Positions 43,265-53,689 of a stretch of 64,000 bases of DNA are shown here, one piece after another; position 1 is the first letter of the stretch, and every line of letters starts with the position of its first letter. A program made the translations under genes and the position numbers. Source of the stretch: Erodium maritimum (Eukaryota; Streptophyta; Magnoliopsida; Geraniales; Geraniaceae); NCBI GenBank assembly GCA_963921825.1, contig OY997592.1, positions 25,771,730-25,835,729 of the forward strand, in the 5' to 3' direction. The notes beneath the pieces were generated by a model, which was not told the origin of the DNA, did no database searches, and was given only the letters and a program-made list of their open reading frames with translations.

Positions 43265-46200
43265 CTGGTTGCATTTGAAACAGGTGGTAATTTTCGAACC
43301 GTTTTCAAAAAAAAAAAACCTCGGACCAACGTCTTTTAGGTGGGTAGAGTTAGGAAGTCTAAGTCGAGTACTCAGTTATGCGGAGTCAAACACGTTGATG
43401 CATAAAGTAAGAACGACTCGATTTTTTACTGTTTATTTGGTTGCCCAATGTTGAACTCTTCTTGCTATAACGGTTGTGTCGCTTGAGTGATACCCCTACC
43501 TTATTAATTGTAAGATGCAGAGATCGGTGAAACCGATTGGTTGAGGTCGGTATTGGGTGAGCGAGCAATGACTGAACCGTTGTATGATACTTGTTGAGTA
43601 GATTGTTATTTGATTAAGTGCATTATCGATGTGATTGATTGTTTAGTGGTGTTAAAGCTGGAGGATTAATGGATGGGAATGTTGACGAAGTTAGGGATTG
43701 GATTTGTTAGGGTGGTACGGTCGAAAGGGATGTAATCGAAGAATGGAATTATGGAAGAATCGGATGGTTGTAATTTGGGAAATGGGTTGAGTGTTACATC
43801 AGTTATGGTAATTTGACTTATCTAAGATTTTGACCTTGGAGGGTGTGACCCAACTTGGGTGACTTTGAAAAGGAATCGAATTTGAGTAAGTGGGTACCCT
43901 CTGATTGCGTGTGTACTTGCGAAGCATGAAAGTCTCTGTGTTGATTGTGGTATGAACTGCAGAGCATGGGAACTCTTTGAGTATTATACTTCAGTAATTT
44001 TATTGATAATTGTCCCGTTTAAACAAGGGAGGGTTAGTGGAATATACGAATAGGTCATGCCGAATTTTCTGTAAAACTAAAATGTGGGTTCTATCACGGG
44101 TTGACTCAAGGGCGCCACTGTAGTCGAGCGTGATGTTTTGATGTCAAGTTGGTACAATGAGGTTCGGGGACGCCTGAATCAGATTGTAACAACATGAGGT
44201 CGACATGAAAATGTTGGGTCTCGAGGTAGGGTTGGAGATGAACCAACTCGCAGCGGAAAATCAATGAAAACCAAGAGACAATTAAAACCATGAAACAACT
44301 AACAAAGAATGGATTAACAAGAGAAAAATTCAGCACTAGTTCTTACCAAAACAAGAACACCGGTTAACGAATGATTGGCTTGAGTCTCCAAGACGCCTAC
44401 GTATCCACATGGGAATCAAAGCCACGTAGTTCTTCTCTTTGAGGACTCAAGAACACAAACATGGAGGTGGAAACTAGCCAAACCCGAAATGGCCATGGAA
44501 GAGGGAGAGAAAATGTGTTTCCTATTCTTGTCTTGTGTTTGTTATGTTGAAAAAAGATGACTTAAACATAACAAAACCCATACTTGTCCAACTAAAGGCA
44601 TGGGACAAGTATGGTGTCAAGTAAGGTGTAAATAGGACAAAGTATGGCAAGACAAGATTGGGTTAGGTGGTGAATCACCAACACCTTAATCCTTGTCTTG
44701 CTTACTTAGTACTAATTAATCAAGACTTGATTAATTAGTTCCATGGGCCTTGGTTGCATGGGCCTTTCATGGGCCTCTTGGAACATGGCCCGTGGCCATT
44801 TCCAACGAGGTCCCGTGATTCGCTCATCGCCTCCATGCCTTCCATACCGGAAATGTCCAACATTATCCGACGCGATCAATCCCAAGACTCCAAGCCTTGT
44901 CTCAATCTGTGAAGTCCTATTCACTTACGGGCACATGACCCAAAACCCAGTTTTGGTCATGTCCCGAGACAACTCCCTTTTGGCCATTCTCCATAAATGT
45001 GTCAATGAGTTTCATCCTCCGGTGTGACCCTTAGGTTTATGCATGTCAATAGATCAACGTAAAATCCCATTTTACTTGATCCTATTTAAGTGGCAACTAA
45101 CGAGACTTTAGTATTGCCTGACACTACATAACGAATCGACCCTGTCGATTCTAACCTTTCCGTCGTCCCTGTCATTATCCTTTTATCTCCGATATCCTGA
45201 TTGAGATAAGGCATAGAGCCGTCATCCTTATTATTCTCAATCACCGTTCCTTGATATGTGAGATGACTGAAGATATGATACCCAGTATCATGTGCATGGC
45301 CATGCTATTCTTCCAGTCACTCTCGATCAAGTGGCCGAGAACCGATATCTTTCCCATACCTTAGTATGAGGGATAAATCCCTTAGCCGTCTTTCGTGTCA
45401 CTCATGTAGCCCGTCCCCAAGCCAATCCTGGCCGTTATGGAAGCCCTGTTACGGACAACGTTAGGCTCAGGTCAAACTCAGTTGTTGACTACATAGCGAT
45501 CACAAAGACTCCTTGGTCTAAGGATACATGACAAGCTACAACACTGAATATGTTCATGACTTAATCTATGGCACATATTCAGGGCGGGTCGTCCAATATC
45601 ATGTCCCACATGATATCTATGATCAGACTCCGGAATCCCATTCCAATGACTAACAGAACGTAAGCCATAAAGAGCCATCTTTCATACTAGTCGCTTCTAG
45701 TGGAGCTTTGTTGACTAGGGACCCATCGAGTGTGATCTATCTCGATCTATGGTTCTATTCGCATGGTGGGCATAGATCAGAGCACACATCGATATATTAC
45801 TCCAACACATAAGTAATATAAAGCTGCTTTAATTTTATTGCTAACGATGATATATGCATTTGGACATTTAGGATTGAACTACGGGCACTAAGACTAACAG
45901 AAAATATTTGAGTAAAGGTTAAGAATTGGGAATTCATGGAAGGGAAGGACAGGTTAAGGGTGAGTTTTGGATTGAATGGTGTTAAGTACTAAACCTCTCT
46001 CTGTGAAAGGATACCCGAGCAAGGGGTATGCCTGTTGCGTGTGCTTTTGGGTAGTGTGCTTGAGTTTGAATCCTCCTGTAGGAGTGGATTTCTTTGACTT
46101 GGTTGAACCCTTCTGTGGGAGTTGATGGTTGATTGCTAAATCGCTGGTTGTTGATGTGTGACGCATAAGGATGCGAACTTGGATGCTATATTATATGAGT

Positions 46201-46480
46201 ATATATACATATCTACTAGTGTGAGGGGCGTATCTGTGGGTGACTTGTGAGATGCGCGTGTACGTTCTTGAACTTGATCGAACCTTTGTTTGGGGTGAGA
46301 CGCACGAGGTGCGGGTTCTCGTTTGTGTAAGTGTTACGTTTGACCTTACAACTTACTTTTGGTCCAAGTGGGACCCGGTGGAGACGCACGAGAATGTCAT
46401 GTTGTGGTGAACCGAACCGTTTGGGGTAAACTGATTTGTGAACCTATAGTTGCTAAAGGTAATGAGATGGCGAGTTGTCT
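43265..46480 (+). other. Leader of the young element (contains a solo LTR)
   Basis: Non-coding. At 44,040-44,205 it carries the conserved leader block (GGCGCCACTGTAGTCGAGCG, later GGGGACGCCTGAATCAGATT). It is interrupted at 44,212-45,899. The remainder to 46,480 is TG-rich without features. Confidence 0.7.
44212..45899 (-). mobile_element. Copia-type solo LTR
   Basis: 1,688 bp. On the minus strand it begins TGTTAGTCTTAGTGCCCGTA and ends TCGAGACCCAACA, with TTTTCCGCTGCGAGTTGG near its end. These are typical of plant Copia LTRs. It is flanked by the duplication GAAAA (44,207-44,211 and 45,900-45,904). No internal Copia sequence remains, so LTR-LTR recombination removed the rest. Confidence 0.88.
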
Positions 46481-47190
46481 CGTGTTGTATCCGAGAGAGT
46501 ACCAAGAGCCGTCCAGTGGTGGGGCAGAGCCAGATACCAGCTATCGTTCTGGCAGGGGCAGTGAGCGCCCAGGGAGCTACTCCCACAGAACACGAGCGTT
46601 TTGGGAATAGACCGGTAGGGTCATAATCTAAAGTTCCTCCAGCAGAGCCGACTCAAGTGGCTTGATTGAGGAGGTGGTTCGCGGGGTGTTAGATGCGCTC
46701 ATCATGAGAGTACAACGCCAGCACAAGAGTCTGTGCCTACCGCCGACGCAGTCACTACCGAGATGCCAAGCCAGATGGATGGTTACACGGCCCAGACACT
46801 CAGGAGTTTCCTTCAGTTGAGTGCACCAGTTTGATCCGGGAAGTTGGACCCCGAGACAGTTGTATTATGGTTGGAGTGGAGTACCCACAACCTTAGTACG
46901 TTTATAGTATTCGGTTATTCGTTGGAGATTTTGTTCCGCGACCCCCGACTGAGAGAGAAGCACAGTTTTAGTGGCAGTGTGTGCAGACCAGATTTGGAAA
47001 TGGCTTCCACCCGTTCAGCGGACTGTCCTTGGGACGGTATGTCCTTTGATCTAATCGAGATGACCGACACCAACAGTTTTGGATCTACATTGGGACGGGA
47101 TGACCGTCTTTGGGTATTAAACGAGGTTCATGTCCCCGTATCGCTTCGCACCCGGGATGGTACCGATCGAGAAGAGCCGTCGTAGGCATT
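46480..47190 (+). pseudogene. Gag remnant of the young element
   Basis: Broken frames recall gag. A YTAQTLRSF-like stretch lies near 46,785, and DPETVVLWLEWSTHNLSTF near 46,850 matches DPEA..WLxRITRNL of related gags. The capsid core and the zinc knuckle are not recognisable. Two stops and shifts lie in the first 400 bp, so no Gag can be made. Confidence 0.6.
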
Positions 47191-50100
47191 TGGGAAGGGA
47201 CTCAGCTCTCTTGACACAGATTGAGTTGTTGCTTCAGAACCGTGGACGATTCAGCACTAGTGGAGCAAACACTAGCGTTAGATAGACATGTTGGGAAACC
47301 GCCAAGGCGCGACAGACCAGGCCGAGCCCGAGTAAGGACTTGATACCGATCTTGAGATCGAGTAGAGTGCTTGTGACCATCTGCATTTTGGAGTTCGTGT
47401 CAGCTGACACTTGAGCATTGCACCGGGTGTATCGGTTCGTGGTGACGTATTGATCGGGTGAGTTTAACACTGGTAAGCCCACCGATACTTTAACCACGTC
47501 GACTAGAGTTATGGCAGTACCGACGAGCATCAGTAGGAGTTGGGAAGTGGAGTAACAAACTCAGTCAGATGTAAGGTCCTTTTCTTCTCCGATAGTGCGG
47601 ATCGAATTTTAAGGACCGAGAGTTGAAAGAGCAAGCGTTCATCGAGAGCCATCGGCGACGAACTCCAAACAGTGAAGGGCCGCAGCCTTGACCAGTAAAC
47701 GGTCCGACTGGTCACCGAAGATGACTGAGCAACGATAAGATCAGAGTAGCGCAGCGGAAGCGTGGTGGGCCCATACCCACAGTAGTCGTGATCGGCAGTT
47801 TCTTCTAACCCCGCTGCAGGACTTAAGTTCAAAGATTCGAACCGGGGAGGCGTTGTTGTTCAAAATCGTCGATTGGCGAGCGAAGGTGACACGAGGGTGT
47901 GCCGTACGTAAGGAACTAAATGAAGGTGTAATTCTTACGCTATCCCCAGGAGGACTAAGCTTAACCATGAGGTTATGTCCTAGAAGCGAGAGCACCTTGT
48001 GGTGAACACCAGCTACAGATAACTGAGGACGACTCCCACAAGCTTCAGGCCAGTAACAAGATGGCACCGAACGAGGAATGGTTTGATAGGTTGGATTTGG
48101 TACTGCGGGAGAGTCCGGGAAAGTTTAAGAGCTGACCGTGTGGGTTTTAAATGGTCGTTTAGCGAATGACGGAATCGCGCGAGTCTCTAAACTTTTCAAG
48201 GTTTCGGCGATCTCAGTACGTGTTGTTAACCCTTAAAGGGGCGACTTGGATGGATTTGACTATAAGTTGGTTGATTGATAGCTCGTGAACGGTATAAAGG
48301 TTACCGCCGGTCGGGATGACTTTTGACATTCGATCTGGGATCGTGTTTTGCCGTCGAGTGTAACTATCACACGTTCAAAGGTGGTATCTTGAAGGACACC
48401 TACTTTCGACCAAGTACCAGTAAGGGGTTCTATTGGTCCGTGTTGATTGTACGTTGTTGTCCAATGAATTGTTGGTGGAGTTCATGGTGGTACCGAACCA
48501 TGCACCGGTTTTGAGAACCATTATCTTGTGTTTTGAGGATTCAGGTGAGATGACTTGTGAAGTGGTTGATCAGATGTTGAAGACTAGTTCCGATGTCACG
48601 AGAGATATCGCAAGTTGGGTGACCTTTTCGATTGATCACAGTGATGTGGTTGGCTTACAGCGAGTTGTGTTTGGGGTACGTGATGTGTAACCACCCGTAC
48701 CAGGTTGAGGACCGTGTTCAGGTTTAACCGTTGTGACAGAGGTGCGTGATGTTGGCTGTGTGCGAGGCATGTTGTGGTTTACCGTTTACCCTGGATGTGT
48801 GATGACCTGTTATTTGCGATGACCGCAGTTGGGGTTATTTCGTTTGTTTATGCTTCATGAGTGTGGTGTGGTTTTGAGTTGAGGAGTTTGGTTACGAGCC
48901 CCATGAGGGTTAGTTGTGTGACGCACCCGTATGCCAGACTTAGCATGACGGGAGGTGTTGTGTAGGTTATGTTTAAGGCTTGCCGCTTTTCGACTTTGAC
49001 GGTACGCGGTACCCGTTGCTTAGCAGAAGTATTCTTACTTCTCTTGGGATGTGATGAAGCGAGCGACTGTTCCAAACACCGCAGTGACTCTGAGAACCTT
49101 TGTTTGGGAAATCACGTTTGTGTGGTGCTTACTCGTCTTGAGTATGTAAGGTCGTGACAAGACCTGTTTGGAGTTCGAGTGAGAACTATTTGGGAGACGG
49201 TTACTAAAGAGAAATTGAGGAGGCACACCTTCGGATAGCTCCATCCTTGTCCGATTTCCAGAGCTTTCCGATAAGACACCCCTATCGAAGGAAGGTCCCG
49301 GTAGGGCATGTCAAAACCGAAGTTGTTCTATACGATGTGATACCGGTACGGTTGAGGATCATGATAAGAGGTTTCTACATCAAAGTTATTAACGACGGTC
49401 CGCCGTCTGCGCTAAAATTGGAGTCTGGTAGAGGTTGCCAAGGTCGTTTCTGGCATTCCTCAGTATTGGAGGTGGGTACGATTTACCCCTTGAGTTGCGC
49501 GTTTTTGGTCCGTCGGATGTGGTAAACCGGATGTTTGTTTCGAACCGTGCAATGATCATGAGATCCCTTGTCTTGAGGAAATGGTGGTTGTATTACAGGA
49601 TCGTACGATCGTTTTGGTCGATCTTGATTTGATGAACATTGGATTTAGGGAAAGTTGTCCCTGTAACAGTTACTGAGAAGGAAACAGAGTGGTCATGTTT
49701 ACGTATGAACTCCTACTTCAGTTCGCCTTACGATATGTTTCGACACGAGGTCTATGACCGACGAGAGGTTACGGCATAGAATATCCAGACCGACGTAGAG
49801 TGCTTCAGTGCGACGTCTATACCAAGGTAGGATTCCGGTATAGAATGTCATACCGCCACCTGGTAATCCTTAACGATTCGAGTGTTAATTGACATGTTGG
49901 ATGCATCAGCAGTTCTTGAGTTAGGGCCACTTGTTGAAACTGCGAACTGTGGGGAAGGATGTTGCTCACAGCCAAGTGCGGCTTCTTGAGCAACTAGCGT
50001 GACCTAGTGAGGTACGATTCGGTAAAAGTCGCGTGTTTGTGGAAACGGTTAAAGACCGAGTAATGCCGACAGAAGAGTTACGCAGACGAACGGCACGGGC

Positions 50101-50349
50101 CTACTGAGTTTCATCGCGGAATCAGATATTTCTAAGAATGAGCCTGACGAAGGCCTAAGCGGATCGACAACGATAGAGGCAAGTTGGCCCCGCGAGTTTT
50201 GTACTTTTGAGATCTTCAGAGAGAGCCAGAACCGTTGCCTGACAACTCCTTCGTGTTCCCGAATTACGGAAGCACACCGCTGCTCCCTCACAGATGAGCC
50301 GTGATCGAATGTTCCTTGAGTTTTGGGCAAAGAGGAACACGAGCGAGTT
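47191..50349 (+). other. Non-coding interior of the young element
   Basis: I could not find protease, reverse transcriptase, RNase H or integrase motifs in any frame over 3.1 kb. Frames above 100 codons are rare and unrelated to pol. 47,550-47,750 is shared with the first element of the window (bases 1-200, inverted). Confidence 0.7.
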
Positions 50350-50386
50350 AAATTTCGAGGACGAAATTTCTTTAAGGGGGGTAGAT
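50350..50386 (+). other. Pre-LTR palindrome and polypurine tract of the young element
   Basis: AAATTTCGAGGACGAAATTT (50,350-50,369) is an 8-bp-arm inverted repeat, followed by AAGGGGGGTAGAT touching the 3' LTR. Confidence 0.92.
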
Positions 50387-53300
50387 TGTAGAGCCCGCTT
50401 CTTTTAAGAGTGTAGTAAAGTGCAATTTGGAAACGTCGAGGTGTGTTTTTGTAACAAATCATTTTTGAGAAGGAAAAATCAAATAAAAAAAAGAAAAGAG
50501 GGGCAGCCGTTTGGGCCGAGCTTGGATCTGGGCCAGCTCTGGCCCATTCGCTTCAGCTGAGCAGCCCAGCTTACAAGCCCAACCCAGAACCGAAGCTCCT
50601 CTATAAATAGGGGCCGAAACCCTAAAGAGGGTACTGTTCACGTCTGCGCCTCCGACCCTTCGTCTTCCTCTCGCTAGAATCCTCCCGAGCTCGCCGTCGA
50701 ACATCTCCCAGCTCCAGCCGTTCGCCTCCGTCGAGCCCTCCACCACCGGCCTCTTCTTCTTCTGCTTCGTCTCGGCAAAGCCCAAAACCCAGAGAACCCC
50801 TCTGCCCCGTCCTCCTTCTTCCTCGAGCCAAACGAACCGGCGCCGTCAACGGGAACCTCGGACTCGCCGTGAACGTCAGAAGCCATGGGTGTCCGTCTCG
50901 ACCCTCCTCACGCCGCCCCTCTTCCTCCCTGCCCTCACCGCGCCTGAAATCGTCCTTCTCCGAGCCCGATTCGAACGAGTTCGGTCGGAACCCTCGCCGG
51001 CGACCTCGAACTCGCCAGATCTGAGACGAGGTCGGGTCTTGGGTCACGCCTGAGCCGTCGCCGAGAACCTGACGTTCATCCCCGCCCCTTCTTCCTCTCC
51101 GTTCGAACCTCTGCAGCGCCGTGGGTGGTGGCCGGAGAACGTTGGAGCTGCCGGAGCTGCCGAAGCTGGTTCCAGCCCAGAGACGAGACGGGACCAAGCC
51201 TCGGGCCAGCTCTGGTTTGGGCCAGACGAGTTTTGGGCCGAGTGGGCCTTGGGCCTGGGGAGAGATCTGGCCGGACAGAACAGAAAATGGGCTTTGGCCC
51301 ATTGTGGACTCGGGCCTTGGGCCCATTTGGACTTCAGGATCGGATCTGGACCGGGTTCGGGTTCGGATCCGAGTCTTTCGGACTGTTAACTGAAACCGTT
51401 TTAAAATCAGATTTAATTAATCGGTTTAACGAACTCAAGGTGAGACTTTGGACTGGGTAAATTGTGGCTAAATCAGAGAACCGTTGGACTGTTATCATTA
51501 TTGATTTGGACATTTTATGTGTCAACCTAGACGAGACTTCGCCCGAGAGCGAAGATGTTGGACCCGAGCTAGAAGAGCAAGGATCACGCCGGGACCCGAG
51601 TGAAGAACGGAGTAGTGACCACCGGGCCTCATCAAAGCGTTGAAAGCAAGACCTCGAGGTAGGGAAAGTCTTAATTACGTAATTAACACTTAGAATGCAT
51701 GATTAGGATAATAAAATTGGAAAGGTCCTAGAATTGCCTATATGATGCGAATAACTAGAATAATCGTTTTTCAATTACTAACAATTGGATGAGTCTAGTA
51801 TGCATGCTTAGGACGATGACAATTAGTGAAGTGTGCTTTCAATACTTGGAAACTTGATTTACTGGTAGAGAGGCGGTGAAGAGCTCTCGGATTAGTTGCT
51901 AGGTTCACATGCTTGATTGATTGTTGTCGGGTTAACTTAAGAGTCTAATGAAACTAGATTAGCTTGTCTTATCGAATGCCTATTTGTTCGTTCACATGAT
52001 GATTGATTGGTTGAATGCATACTTGGTTGATTGAGTGTTTATGTTGATATAATTGTTGGTTGAACGGATGATCGAGTATGACTGGTTGTGCCAAAGGGGT
52101 ACAATCAGGTGATCGATGTACCGATGGTTGGTGACAGGTAAGTGTACGGTAAGTATGAAATGGTGTTGGTTGTCTGGGTTTTTAGATGAAAGTGTGTTCC
52201 GACGTGTGCTGCTTGATGGATGAATGAAATGCTTGTTCCTTTATTCTTATTCTCGAATGTATGCTTGTTTATTGGTTTGTCTGTTTGTTTGCTTGGTTCG
52301 GTACTACAATGGGGGGGGGGGGGGGGGGTAATCCGGTGCCGTTGTGGTGGTTGGAGTTGAACAGATACAGTGAGATTTGGACTGAGTTTAGAGCCTGAGT
52401 GTATTGGTTACTGGATATTATGAGAGTTGAGTATTGGCAAATCCTGCGGGATATTCATTTGGTTATTGGACCCTGCGGGGCATTGGTTATTGGGCCTGCG
52501 GGCAATTGGACAGTTTACCCTACGGGGAAATGATTACTTATGGTTTCACCCCAAGGAACTGCATCCCAGTGGGTGCACTACTTGGTTCCCTATGATATAT
52601 GGTCCTTTGGAGGCATTTCTGGGAATCCCGATGATAAGCGCCCATTTGGGATTGTTTCCGGTGCCCCGACGCATGTGCTTCCTCTGGACCGAGGGAAAAT
52701 CTGATATGATATGGGTAATCTGGTGGATCGGAATGTGGGAACCGAGGTGATCCCAGAATTTATCCATGGATCGGAGGCTTGAGAAAGCGAGTGGTTGGCA
52801 AGATATTGATTATTCCCATTTTTTTTACCATTATTGATCCGTTAAAGTATGTATTATGAACTTCTTTTAAGTTACTGTCAGCTTTGAAGAAGCGCTATTA
52901 TTTCATCATAACGGATTCCATAACATTTCTTTGCTTAATAGTATTTACTGGTTCCCAGTGTGATGGGTTTCTATTTTATTATAATGTCCTCCATCTATTC
53001 TCTGGGAAGTTATCGTTATCCTTGAGAATGCACTATTGATATTGTTACTTCTTATTTGTTTATTACATCCTTTGGTCTAAGGGTTTTAAATACTTTTGTG
53101 GCATCGAATCAAAACAGTTTTAATATTAAACTTGGAGACTAAGGTCATTTACGATTTTCCCTACTGAGCGTAAGCTCACCCCTATTTGTTTATTTATTGT
53201 GTGTACAGGTATGCTTGAGATTTGGGGGAATTCGAGGCTAGGGAGCTTCCGGATGTCTCGAAGATTGTATTAGAGATGTGTTGGTCCACATTGCTGAACT

Positions 53301-53470
53301 TTATTTACCTTTTGTTACTTATCAAGTCTCGATATCTTTTTTTTATTTATTGAGAAATACTTTGGACTCGTTTTCAGTTGTAAAGGAAGTTATTTCAGTT
53401 TTACTACTTTTACCTCGTTTGTTCTAGGTCACGTCTCGAGTCCGGCCAAAACCGGATTTGGGGCGTGACA
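50387..53470 (+). repeat. 3' LTR of the young element (3,084 bp)
   Basis: Colinear with the 5' LTR. Differences seen: 40,492 G versus 50,716 A; 40,525 A versus 50,749 G; 41,310 G versus 51,534 A; one A less in an A run; three G less in the G run. The candidate intron recurs at about 51,659-53,208. Confidence 0.96.
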
Positions 53471-53475
53471 CCCCA

Positions 53476-53624
53476 TAACTCACTTTGGTCGATTCCGGGG
53501 TCAACTGAAGTCCGATATGACCCTCGGGGTCAAATTTAGGTTCATTTAGGTGTCTGTCCCAAAATTTTAAATTTTTCCGTTTTTTCGCCGATTTGACCGG
53601 CGTTTACCGGGAGCGGTTCTTACA
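53476..53624 (-). repeat. 3' LTR of the outer Gypsy element, remaining 149 bp
   Basis: Begins (element sense, at 53,624) TGTAAGAACCGCTCCCGG and continues to the point interrupted by the young element. Its start resembles the LTR starts at 12,531 and 62,944. Confidence 0.9.
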
Positions 53625-53660
53625 ATCTACCCCCTTAAAGGAATTTCGTCCGCGAAATTT
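53625..53660 (-). other. Polypurine tract and palindrome of the outer element
   Basis: Reverse complement CCTTTAAGGGGGTAGAT touches the LTR. AAATTTCG-CGGA-CGAAATT (53,642-53,660) lies just upstream in element sense. Confidence 0.9.
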
Positions 53661-53689
53661 AAAACAAACGTACCTCCGGAGTCGAACAG

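Larger units (their letters stand above)
40162..53470 (+). mobile_element. Young LARD-type non-autonomous Gypsy element
   Basis: A complete 13.3-kb element with 5' LTR 40,162-43,249, PBS, an interior of 7.1 kb, PPT and 3' LTR 50,387-53,470. It is flanked by the duplication CCCCA (40,157-40,161 and 53,471-53,475). The two LTRs differ, as far as I can read, at three transitions and two homopolymer lengths. The interior has no open frame above about 115 codons and no recognisable protease, RT, RNase H or integrase. High LTR identity with no coding capacity fits a large retrotransposon derivative moved by proteins of a related element. The interior includes a Copia-type solo LTR. Confidence 0.93.

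Noticed and set aside
46353..46610. Overlapping 77-83-codon frames near 46.4 kb as a gene pair
   Set aside because: They lie in the leader and degenerate gag start of the non-coding element and show no domain.
47191..50349. Hidden pol gene in the young element
   Set aside because: I looked for DTGA, FVDD/YVDD, VADALSR, HHCC and chromodomain strings in all frames and found none; a profile search would settle it.
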